Source: Novosphingobium sp. UBA1948 (GTDB lineage Bacteria > Pseudomonadota > Alphaproteobacteria > Sphingomonadales > Sphingomonadaceae). From it: DNA of 9,100 bases. Of this stretch, positions 1-5,961 are shown in pieces. The stretch is from positions 1 through 9,100 of the forward strand of contig DDES01000238.1 in NCBI GenBank assembly GCA_002336765.1. The letters run 5' to 3'. The translations under genes were made by a program, and so were the position numbers. The stretch's first letter is position 1; each line of letters opens with the position of its first letter. The notes beneath the pieces are model-generated. The model had not been told where the DNA came from. It did not search any database and was given only the letters and a program-made list of their open reading frames with translations.

Positions 1-483
1 GGGCTCAAACTGGTCGATCTGGGCGTGGCGCGCCTGCCGCGGGTCGAGGATTTCGGCACAGACGAGATCCCCGGCACGCCCTCCTACCTTGCTCCCGAAA
101 TGTTCGACGGCGAGGCAGGCAGCGAGGCCAGCGACCAGTTCGCACTGGGGGTCACTCTGTGGCGCCTGTTTCTGCGCATCTGGCCCTATGGCGAGGCGGA
201 AGCCTTCAGCCGCCCGCGTTTCATCCGCCCGCAGGCTCCCGGAAAGTTGCGCCCCGAACTGCCCGGCTGGCTCGACGCGCTGCTGATGCGGGTGGTGTCG
301 GTCCAGCCGCAGGACCGCTTCGGCGATGTGGTCGAACTGCTGCGTGCGCTCGAAGGCGGCGCGGCCGTGGAACGCAAACCGCTGCGACCACCGGCATGGA
401 TCGAACGGCATCCGGTCGGTTTCTGGAAAACCGTCTCGGCGCTGCTCTTCGCGGCGTTGGTGGCGTCTCTGATCTGGAGATAA
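1..483 (+). CDS. Serine/threonine protein kinase, C-terminal part (5' end outside window)
   Basis: Open from the first base in frame 1 to a TAA at 481-483, so only the last 160 codons are visible. What is seen is the back half of a Hanks-type kinase domain. The metal-binding loop reads VDLGVA, with DLG in place of DFG. About 16 residues later comes GTPSYLAPEMF, the P+1 loop with the APE motif, then the acidic DQFALGVTLW helix (subdomain IX) and an Arg in PQDRF (subdomain XI). The catalytic HRD loop and the ATP-binding lysine lie upstream of the window. The C-terminus is one hydrophobic segment of about 17 residues ending in IWR, which suggests a tail anchor in the inner membrane with the kinase in the cytoplasm. 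Kinases of this type, often with an N-terminal PP2C phosphatase domain, occur in nitrate clusters, for example beside nirB and nasA in Pseudomonas aeruginosa. Whether a phosphatase domain is present here cannot be seen. Substrate unknown. Confidence 0.88.
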   Translation, partial: GLKLVDLGVARLPRVEDFGTDEIPGTPSYLAPEMFDGEAGSEASDQFALGVTLWRLFLRIWPYGEAEAFSRPRFIRPQAPGKLRPELPGWLDALLMRVVSVQPQDRFGDVVELLRALEGGAAVERKPLRPPAWIERHPVGFWKTVSALLFAALVASLIWR

Positions 484-553
484 GGCGCGAATCGGCATGG
501 GGCTGCATCCTGAACAGGAGCGGCACCATTGCCGTCTAAGAAGCTGAAAAAGC

Positions 554-589
554 CCGCAAGGGGCAAATGACCGCCCCGCGCCCTTGCGG
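554..589. other. Inverted repeat in the kinase-nasT gap
   Basis: CCGCAAGGG (554-562) and CCCTTGCGG (581-589) form a perfect 9-bp dyad around an 18-base spacer. A competing hairpin, GGGGC (560-564) with GCCCC (573-577), uses some of the same bases, so the two cannot form together. No T-run follows on the plus strand, but on the minus strand the stem is followed by GCTTTTTC. It therefore looks like a terminator only for antisense transcription, or like an mRNA-end hairpin for the kinase gene. The rest of the 213-bp gap (484-696) holds one more small hairpin (520-535, hexaloop ACCATT) and no convincing promoter. Confidence 0.5.
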
Positions 590-696
590 TGGCAGCGTTA
601 GGGAAATGCCGCTTTTCGCGCCGCGAGGCAAGGCCGAAATGGCATGGGCACCTTTCCCTCTTGCCTTACCGGATGCTCCCCGCCACCCTCGCGCGT

Positions 697-1275
697 ATGC
701 GAGTGGCGATTATCGACGAAAGCGCGGTGCGTGCCAGCGTCATGCAGGAAGGGCTGGCGCAGCTGGGAGATTGCGAGATTTTCGTGGTCACCGAGCGGCG
801 CGGTCTGGTGCGCCGCATTTCCGAGATCGATCCCGATATCGTGTTGATGGATCTGGGCAATCCCAGCCGCGACGTGTTGGAGGAATATTTCGCCGTCAGC
901 CGCGCACTGGCCCGCCCCATCGCAATGTTCGTGGACGATTCCGACGAGGAATCCATCGGCGCCAGCATTGACGCGGGCGTCTCTGCCTATGTCGTGGATG
1001 GCTTTGCCCAACATCGCATCCGCTCGATTCTCGATCTGGCCATCCGGCGATTTCACGCCTTTTCCCGCCTGCAAAACGATCTGGCCGAGGCGCGCGGCCG
1101 TCTGGCCGAGCGCGAGGTGGTGGATGCCGCCAAGCGCATCCTGATGCAAACCCGCCGCCTCACCGAGCCGGAAGCCTATAGCGAGTTGCGCAAGACCGCG
1201 ATGAACCAGGGCAAGCGCATTGCCGATATTGCCGAGGCGGTGGTCACCGCCCACAAGTTGATGGGAGGCGAATGA
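697..1275 (+). CDS. nasT: NasT: ANTAR-domain nitrate response regulator / transcription antiterminator
   Basis: A 192-residue protein of the usual NasT length. Residues 1-120 form a receiver-like domain: acidic pair D7-E8 after beta-1 and D52 at the phospho-acceptor position (VLMDLGNP). The invariant receiver lysine is replaced: the KP site reads DG at 101-102 (AYVVDG), so ordinary phospho-switching is unlikely. A helical linker (about 119-140) leads to an ANTAR domain (about 136-185) with its typical pattern AAKRILM, AYSELRKTAM and RIADIAEAVV. ANTAR domains bind paired hexaloop RNA hairpins and block intrinsic terminators; in known NasS-NasT systems NasT is held by NasS until nitrate or nitrite binds NasS. 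The ATG at 697 is chosen because the receiver fold starts right after it. It lacks a clear Shine-Dalgarno sequence, and an in-frame ATG at 673 would add eight residues. It overlaps nasS by four bases (ATGA), implying coupled translation. Its likely targets are the two leaders in this window (2571-2679 and 7348-7455). Confidence 0.93.
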   Translation: MRVAIIDESAVRASVMQEGLAQLGDCEIFVVTERRGLVRRISEIDPDIVLMDLGNPSRDVLEEYFAVSRALARPIAMFVDDSDEESIGASIDAGVSAYVVDGFAQHRIRSILDLAIRRFHAFSRLQNDLAEARGRLAEREVVDAAKRILMQTRRLTEPEAYSELRKTAMNQGKRIADIAEAVVTAHKLMGGE

Positions 1276-2492
1276 TGGCTGACCACTTTTCGATCGGCTT
1301 TCTGCCTTTGGTGGATGCCGCCTTGCCCATTCTCGCCCATGAGCACGGTTTTGCCGCCGACGAAGGGCTGAAACTGAGGCTGGTAAAGGATGTGAGCTGG
1401 GCCACCGTGCTCGACCGCCTGCTCTATGGCCACACCGACGCGGCGCATATGGTCGCACCCTTGGCCATTGCCACCACGCTGGGGCGCGGGCGCCCTGCCC
1501 AGCCCTTGGCGGCCCCCTTTGTGCTGGGTCTGAATGGCAATGCGATCACCCTGCGCCCCGATCTGGCCGCCAGCGTGGTGCCGCAGGGCGGGTTGGGCAA
1601 TCCGGCCGAGGCGGGCGCCGCGCTGCGTGCCATAGCGCTGGCCGGCAAGGATGCTGGCAACCCGCTGCGTTTCGGCGTGGTCCATCGCTATTCCAGCCAT
1701 AATTACATGCTGCGCTACTGGCTCGCAGGCTGTGGCATCCGCCCTGACGAGGATGTCGAGATCACCACTGTTCCCCCGCCCTTTTGCGCCGATGCGCTGG
1801 AGGCGGGCGAGGTTGACGGCATTTGCGTGGGCGAGCCGTGGAACAGCGTGGCGGTTGAGCGGGGGGCTGGTCGCATCGTCCTGGCCACGGCCCAGATCTG
1901 GCGACGCGGCGTGGAAAAGGTGCTGGCCATGCGCGAGCCGGTGCTGGAAGAGCGGCGCGGCGAGGTGGAAGCGCTGGTGCGCGCGCTGCATCGCGCCGCG
2001 CGGCTTTTCGTCGATCCCGAGGCGCTGGTCACCAATGCGGCCATTCTGGCGCGAAGCGAATATCTCGACGGCAATGTCGAGTTGATCCAGCGCGCCCTGG
2101 GCGACCGGCTGTTGCTCGATCAGGAGGGCGAGCTTGTCCATTTCCCCGATTTCATGTTCCAGTATCGCGAGGCCGCAAATTTCCCCTGGGTCAGTCAGGC
2201 GCAATGGCTGTACACCCAGATGCTGCGCTGGGATCGCACGCCGTTTGACGCGAAAGATGCCGCCAAGGCCGCGCGCGTGTTTCGCCCCGATGTCTATCGC
2301 AGCGCGCTCACCGGCACGGATGCGCCCTTGCCCGGCGCGTCGTCCAAGGTTGAGGGAAGCCTGCTGCAACCTTTGGCCGTGGGCACCCAGCAAGGGCAGA
2401 TAACACTGGATAACAACGCCTTTTTTGACGGACGGACCTTCGATCCCGCCGCACTCGAGGCTTATGTGGCGCAGGATTCATACGCCAAATAG
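1272..2492 (+). CDS. nasS: NasS: cytoplasmic nitrate/nitrite sensor, NrtA-like
   Basis: A 406-residue protein of the NrtA/CmpA periplasmic-binding family, but with no signal peptide: it begins directly with strand one (HFSIGFLPLVDAAL). It should therefore stay in the cytoplasm, which is the hallmark of NasS. Family motifs include W43 in the VSWATVLDRL region, YMLRYWLAGCGI, the VPPP turn, VGEPWN (about 186-191) and a C-terminal FFDGRTFDP that is also present in NrtA downstream. In characterised NasS-NasT pairs NasS binds NasT without nitrate and releases it on ligand binding; that role is inferred here from family and neighbours. The start lies inside the nasT stop (ATGATG, with TGA at 1273-1275), preceded by GGGAGGCG at 1263-1270. 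Either ATG (1272 or 1275) is possible and they differ by one residue. It is the last gene before a 323-bp gap with a regulated leader, so nasTS probably form their own unit. Confidence 0.92.
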   Translation: MMADHFSIGFLPLVDAALPILAHEHGFAADEGLKLRLVKDVSWATVLDRLLYGHTDAAHMVAPLAIATTLGRGRPAQPLAAPFVLGLNGNAITLRPDLAASVVPQGGLGNPAEAGAALRAIALAGKDAGNPLRFGVVHRYSSHNYMLRYWLAGCGIRPDEDVEITTVPPPFCADALEAGEVDGICVGEPWNSVAVERGAGRIVLATAQIWRRGVEKVLAMREPVLEERRGEVEALVRALHRAARLFVDPEALVTNAAILARSEYLDGNVELIQRALGDRLLLDQEGELVHFPDFMFQYREAANFPWVSQAQWLYTQMLRWDRTPFDAKDAAKAARVFRPDVYRSALTGTDAPLPGASSKVEGSLLQPLAVGTQQGQITLDNNAFFDGRTFDPAALEAYVAQDSYAK

Positions 2493-2570
2493 CGTACACA
2501 CCTTACTGCATCGCAATAGGCGCTTGCGGAATCGGCACGGCCTGACTTAGCCTTAACGCGCATTCCGGTG

Positions 2571-2637
2571 GTGGGCCCAAAGTTGGGATCACGCCAAAAG
2601 GCCGGTTTGCCAGCATGACTTGTGGCAATGGAGCCGC
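2571..2637 (+). promoter_or_regulatory. NasT-responsive ANTAR twin-hairpin antitermination element, nrtA leader
   Basis: Hairpin 1 pairs 2571-2574 with 2589-2592 and 2576-2578 with 2585-2587, with one internal G-A mismatch and a G-T wobble. Its six-base loop 2579-2584 is AAAGTT. Hairpin 2 pairs GTGGC (2622-2626) with GCCGC (2633-2637), including one wobble, and its six-base loop 2627-2632 is AATGGA. Both loops have A at position 1 and G at position 4, the signature known for RNA bound by ANTAR proteins such as NasR and EutV. The 3' arm of hairpin 2 is the start of the terminator stem, so forming hairpin 2 prevents termination. A nearly identical element stands before nirB, with 48 versus 51 bases between the two loops. 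Folding was done by eye without energy calculation; NasT as the binder is inferred from the adjacent nasT gene. Confidence 0.87.
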
Positions 2638-2679
2638 CCGATCTGTTCCCTGTGGGGAAGCGGATCGAGGCGGTTTTTT
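2634..2679 (+). terminator. Intrinsic terminator (attenuator) in the nrtA leader
   Basis: Bases 2634-2650 pair with 2655-2673 to give a 17-bp stem with two single bulges (A2668, G2660), one G-T wobble and a TGTG tetraloop. It is followed directly by six T (2674-2679). This is a textbook rho-independent terminator lying 137 bases before the nrtA start and 142 bases after the nasS stop. As it is far from nasS and shares 2634-2637 with hairpin 2 of the ANTAR element, it acts more plausibly as a conditional attenuator of nrtABD than as the end of nasTS. Confidence 0.88.
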
Positions 2680-2815
2680 GCGTTTTGGACCTGCATCCCG
2701 CCCGATGCCGCGCAAACACGCGCTTTTGGCGCCGGAAAACTGCGTCCCGCATCCTTTGCCCCGATGTCGCTGCTGAACAGGGTTTTGACGTTCCAACGGA
2801 AAAGGGACCGGGATA

Positions 2816-4099
2816 ATGGCACAAGACGACGACTTCATGCAGCTCAGCCGCCGCCGCCTGCTCAAATCCGGCGCGGGTCTGGCCGCCGCCGTGGCGGGCG
2901 AAAGCCTGTTTTCGAGTGCGGCACTGGCCGCCGGTGGCCCGCCCGAGGTGAAGGGTGCCAAGCTCGGCTTTATCGCGCTGACCGACGCCGCACCGCTGAT
3001 CGTGGCCAAGGAACTGGGCCTGTTTGCCAAATATGGCATGCCCGACGTGACACTGGCCAAACAGGCAAGCTGGGGCGCAACGCGCGACAATCTGGTGCTG
3101 GGCGGCGCGGGAGGCGGTATTGACGGCGCGCATCTGCTGACGCCTATGGCCTATTTCCTGACGCTCGGCGTTCAGGCCAAGCAAACGCCGATGAGCATCC
3201 TTGCCCGCCTCAACGTCAACGGTCAGGGCATCAGCGTGGACAAGGCCTATATGGCCGCCAAAGCCGACATCAACGCCGCCAAGATGAAGGGTGTGATCGC
3301 CCAGAAGAAGGCTGGTGGCAAAAAGATCACCATGGCCATGACCTATCCGGGCGGCACGCATGACCTGTGGATCCGCTACTGGCTGGCGGCCGGCGGCATC
3401 GACCCCGACAAGGATGTCGATCTCATCACCGTGCCCCCGCCGCAGATGGTGGCCAACATGAAGGCCGACACGATGGACGCCTTCTGCGTGGGCGAACCGT
3501 GGAACGCGCAACTCGTTGACCAAAAGCTGGGCTATACCGCAGTTTCCACCGGCCAGATGTGGATGAACCACCCCGAAAAGAGCTTTGCCATGCGCGGTGA
3601 CTGGGTGGCCGCCCATCCCAATGCCGCCATCGCCATCACCGCCGCCGTGATCGAGGCGCAGAAATGGGCCGACAACCCCGCCAACATCAGCCGTCTGGCC
3701 ATGATGATCTCGGGTCGCGACTATCTGAAAGTGCCGATGGGCGACATCGCCGCCCGCCTGCAAGGCAATTTCGACTTTGGCGACGGCCGCCATCAGGCCA
3801 ACGCACCCTACAAGATGAAGTTCTTCGCGGGCCACGCCTCCTTCCCGTTCAAGAGCCACGACATGTGGTTCCTCACCGAGGAGCAGCGCTGGGGCAAGCT
3901 GCCGATGGGGCTGAACAAAGGCGCCGCCATTGCCAAGGTCAACCGTGCCGATATCTGGCGCGCGGCGGCGTCTAAAGTGGGCGGCGTGCCCGTCCCCCCG
4001 TCGGACAGTCGCGGCGTGGAGAAGTTCTTCGACGGCAAGACCTTCGACCCCGGCCATCCCGAGGCCTACCTCAAGAGCCTCGCCATCAAGCGCGTCTAA
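2816..4099 (+). CDS. nrtA: NrtA: periplasmic nitrate-binding protein of the ABC importer
   Basis: 427 residues of the NrtA/NasF/CmpA binding-protein family. The N-terminus has a twin-arginine motif (SRRRLLK, residues 11-17), a mildly hydrophobic stretch and a likely cleavage site after about residue 38 (A-L-A). It is therefore probably exported folded by the Tat system and works in the periplasm. No lipobox cysteine is seen, unlike cyanobacterial NrtA. Family features include W86 in the ASWGATRDNL segment (a tryptophan contacts nitrate in Synechocystis NrtA), LWIRYWLAAGGI, the VPPP turn, VGEPWN at 225-230 and the C-terminal FFDGKTFDP. It is the paralogue of NasS upstream; the Tat signal separates transporter from sensor. 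AGGGA at 2803-2807 supports the ATG. nrtB begins 12 bases after the stop. The family also includes bicarbonate and cyanate binders, but the nas/nir context favours nitrate or nitrite. Confidence 0.93.
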   Translation: MAQDDDFMQLSRRRLLKSGAGLAAAVAGESLFSSAALAAGGPPEVKGAKLGFIALTDAAPLIVAKELGLFAKYGMPDVTLAKQASWGATRDNLVLGGAGGGIDGAHLLTPMAYFLTLGVQAKQTPMSILARLNVNGQGISVDKAYMAAKADINAAKMKGVIAQKKAGGKKITMAMTYPGGTHDLWIRYWLAAGGIDPDKDVDLITVPPPQMVANMKADTMDAFCVGEPWNAQLVDQKLGYTAVSTGQMWMNHPEKSFAMRGDWVAAHPNAAIAITAAVIEAQKWADNPANISRLAMMISGRDYLKVPMGDIAARLQGNFDFGDGRHQANAPYKMKFFAGHASFPFKSHDMWFLTEEQRWGKLPMGLNKGAAIAKVNRADIWRAAASKVGGVPVPPSDSRGVEKFFDGKTFDPGHPEAYLKSLAIKRV

Positions 4100-4111
4100 G
4101 GGAGAAGCATA

Positions 4112-5044
4112 ATGGCCAGTCTGCCCGAAACGCAGATCACACCCGCACCCGTCGCGGCGGCGGCGGTGATCCTGCCCTATCCCGAAACCGCCATAGCCCG
4201 CAGGTTCTTCCCCCCCATGCCCCAAGCGACCCATCCCCTGCTCGTCAAATTGCAAGGCTTTGCCTCAACGGTTCTGCCGACCGCCTTCATGCTGGCCTTT
4301 CTGCTGGCCTTCTGGTCGCTGGCCTGCGGTCCGGACTCGGCGCTGCCCGGCCCGGCCAAGGTATGGGAAGAATCGCATGAAGTGATCCTGCATCCGTTCA
4401 AGGGCGTGGAATTCCACGGTCTGGTGCCCGACATTCAGGATGGCGGTGATGTCGGCATCGGCGCACATATCATGAAGAGCCTCGCCCGCGTGCTGAAGGG
4501 CTACGCGCTCTCGGCCGTCATCGGCGTGGCGCTGGGCATGTTGGTGGGCACCAACAAATACGCCTTCCGCGCGCTCGATCCCCTGTTTCAGGTGCTGCGC
4601 ACAGTGCCCCCGCTGGCATGGCTGCCGATCAGTCTCGCCATTTTCCAGCAGGCTGGCCCTTCGGCAATCTTCCTGATCTTCATCACCGCGATTTGGCCGA
4701 TCATTATGAACACCGCGGTCGGCGTACAGAATATCCCCGTGCAATACCGCAATGTGGCCAAGGTGCTGGCACTGAATCCGGCGGAATATTTCCTGCGCAT
4801 CGTGCTGCCCGCCTGCGTGCCGCACATGTTCACCGGCCTGCGCATCGGCGTCGGCATGAGCTGGTTGGCCATAGTGGCCGCCGAGATGGTGCAGGGTGGC
4901 ACCGGCATCGGCTTCTTCATCTGGGACAGCTACAATTCCTCGCTGCTGTCCGACACGATTGTCGCGCTGGTGTGGATCGGCATGGTCGGCTTTGCGCTCG
5001 ACCGTATCGTGGGCCTGATCGGCCGCCTCATCGCCCGCTCCTGA
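4112..5044 (+). CDS. nrtB: NrtB: nitrate ABC transporter permease
   Basis: 310 residues, the usual length of NrtB/NasE/SsuC-type permeases. A cytoplasmic N-terminal tail of about 50 residues is followed by transmembrane segments near 54-72, 128-147, 168-181, 184-204, 246-262 and 281-300. A polar section at about 75-120 between the first two segments probably faces the periplasm. The coupling (EAA) loop lies at about 224-246, within EYFLRIVLPACVPHMF and the following glycine, and contacts the ATPase. It should form a homodimeric channel in the inner membrane fed by NrtA. The AGGGAG at 4099-4104 overlaps the nrtA stop and is well placed for the ATG at 4112. The ATPase gene starts 20 bases after its stop, so this is one operon. 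Confidence 0.93.
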   Translation: MASLPETQITPAPVAAAAVILPYPETAIARRFFPPMPQATHPLLVKLQGFASTVLPTAFMLAFLLAFWSLACGPDSALPGPAKVWEESHEVILHPFKGVEFHGLVPDIQDGGDVGIGAHIMKSLARVLKGYALSAVIGVALGMLVGTNKYAFRALDPLFQVLRTVPPLAWLPISLAIFQQAGPSAIFLIFITAIWPIIMNTAVGVQNIPVQYRNVAKVLALNPAEYFLRIVLPACVPHMFTGLRIGVGMSWLAIVAAEMVQGGTGIGFFIWDSYNSSLLSDTIVALVWIGMVGFALDRIVGLIGRLIARS

Positions 5045-5064
5045 TCCGCGAAAGGACTATTCCC

Positions 5065-5865
5065 ATGAAGCAACGCTCCTATCTCGCGCTGGAAGGCGTC
5101 ACGGTTGAATTCCCGACCAAGGCGGGCAAGTTCTGCGCGCTCGACCATATCGACCTCAACATCGAAAAGGGTCAGTTCGTCGCGCTGATCGGCCACTCGG
5201 GCTGCGGCAAGTCCACACTTCTCAACGCCGTGGCAGGGCTGAACAAGCCGACCAAGGGCGTGATCTTCCTCGATGGCGAGGTGGTGGACCGCCCCGGCCC
5301 CGACCGCGCCGTGGTGTTTCAGGACCATTCGCTGCTGCCCTGGCTCACGGTCGAGGAAAATGTCGCGCTGGCCGTGTCCAAGACCGCGCAGGGCAAGAGC
5401 AAGGCCGAACAGAAGGATTGGGTGATGCACAATCTGGAACTGGTCCAGATGACCCATGCCGCCACCAAGCGCCCCGCCGAAATCAGCGGCGGCATGAAGC
5501 AGCGCGTCGGCATTGCGCGCGCCATCGCCATGCAGCCGCGCGTGCTGCTGATGGACGAGCCGTTTGGCGCGCTCGACGCCCTCACCCGCGCCGCGTTGCA
5601 GGATGTGGTGATGGAGCTTCAGGCCCGCCTCAACAACACCGTGATGATGATTACCCATGATGTGGACGAAGCCGTGCTGCTGGCCGACCGTGTGGTGATG
5701 ATGACCAATGGTCCCGCAGCCCGCATCGGTGAGGATCTGATGGTTGACCTGCCCCGCCCGCGCCAGCGTCTCAGTGTGATCGACCTGCCTGCCTATGGTG
5801 CGGCGCGCAGCGGCGTGATCCATTTCCTGCACGAACGCTATCGCAACCCAGCGCAAGCGGCCTGA
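5065..5865 (+). CDS. nrtD: NrtD-type nitrate ABC transporter ATPase
   Basis: 266 residues with a complete ABC nucleotide-binding domain: Walker A GHSGCGKST (43-51), Q-loop Q86 in VFQDHSLLPW, signature ISGGMKQR (140-147, where the common LSGGQ reads ISGGM as often in this subfamily), Walker B LLMDEP (161-166) with catalytic E165, D-loop GALDALTR and switch histidine H198 in MITHDVDEA. It powers import through NrtB from the cytoplasmic face. It lacks the NrtA-like C-terminal domain of cyanobacterial NrtC, so it matches NrtD or Klebsiella NasD. No second ATPase is present, so it probably acts as a homodimer. The ATG at 5065 is chosen because GAAAGGAC (5050-5057) precedes it and family homology starts here; the longer open frame reaching back into nrtB is not translated. 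The NrtC/NrtD name is a matter of convention. Confidence 0.92.
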   Translation: MKQRSYLALEGVTVEFPTKAGKFCALDHIDLNIEKGQFVALIGHSGCGKSTLLNAVAGLNKPTKGVIFLDGEVVDRPGPDRAVVFQDHSLLPWLTVEENVALAVSKTAQGKSKAEQKDWVMHNLELVQMTHAATKRPAEISGGMKQRVGIARAIAMQPRVLLMDEPFGALDALTRAALQDVVMELQARLNNTVMMITHDVDEAVLLADRVVMMTNGPAARIGEDLMVDLPRPRQRLSVIDLPAYGAARSGVIHFLHERYRNPAQAA

Positions 5866-5891
5866 TCCAAGTTTTCCGGCAAGAACGATAA

Positions 5892-5908
5892 CCCGCCCCA
5901 CAGGCGGG
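5892..5908 (+). other. Short GC hairpin between nrtD and porin
   Basis: CCCGCC (5892-5897) pairs perfectly with GGCGGG (5903-5908) around the loop CCACA. No T-run follows, so it is not a convincing intrinsic terminator, and its five-base loop does not fit the ANTAR pattern. It sits in a 96-bp gap. It may protect the upstream nrtABD mRNA end or tune expression between the inner-membrane transporter and the porin. Confidence 0.5.
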
Positions 5909-5949
5909 AACGGGAGAGATTTGCCTGAAAGCCCCAAATTCAAGACATG

Positions 5950-5955
5950 AGGGAG
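5950..5955 (+). promoter_or_regulatory. Ribosome binding site deciding the porin start
   Basis: AGGGAG lies six bases before the ATG at 5962. It overlaps the alternative in-frame ATG at 5947, which has no such site. This favours the shorter protein, whose first residues (MIRTLL) make a normal signal peptide. Confidence 0.75.
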
Positions 5956-5961
5956 CCAACC

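Larger units (their letters stand above)
2493..2815 (+). promoter_or_regulatory. nrtA leader region (323 bp, no gene)
   Basis: No credible ORF occupies this gap. Its middle holds the twin-hairpin element (2571-2637) and the terminator (2634-2679). Upstream of these, TTGCGG at 2524-2529 followed after 17 bases by TTAGCC (2547-2552) is the only weak sigma-70-like pair seen; it would start transcription about 12 bases before hairpin 1. No -24/-12 sigma-54 element with correct spacing was found by eye. A 6-bp dyad (2527-2532 with 2562-2567) covers this possible promoter. Downstream, 2680-2815 is a fairly T-rich untranslated stretch with only short dyads, ending in AGGGA (2803-2807), a ribosome binding site 8 bases before the nrtA ATG. 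Confidence 0.8.

Noticed and set aside
520..616. A third ANTAR leader before nasT
   Set aside because: The hexaloop at 525-530 has A, not G, at position 4. The second candidate loop (566-571, AATGAC) is closed by an A-C mismatch, and the only following T-run stem is weak. It does not match the two good copies.
1176..2393. Minus-strand open frame opposite nasS
   Set aside because: It is the shadow of nasS and has no recognised motif.
2493..2570. Sigma-54 (-24/-12) promoter or NtrC site before nrtA
   Set aside because: No GG-N10-GC element with acceptable flanks and no clear NtrC palindrome was seen. The sigma-70-like pair (2524-2552) has a poor -10, so no promoter is annotated.
2709..2727. 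Second terminator in the nrtA leader: CGCG hairpin followed by TTTT
   Set aside because: The stem has only four pairs and the T-run is short and offset. It is too weak beside the 17-bp terminator at 2634-2679.
2462..4255. Long minus-strand open frame (597 codons) opposite nrtA and its leader
   Set aside because: Same reasoning: it is the complement of a confirmed gene, it crosses the regulatory leader, and no domain is recognisable.
4618..5064. N-terminal extension of the NrtD-type ATPase into nrtB
   Set aside because: The open frame merely lacks stops there. The ATPase fold and a good ribosome binding site begin at 5065, and the extension is arginine-rich out-of-frame nrtB sequence.
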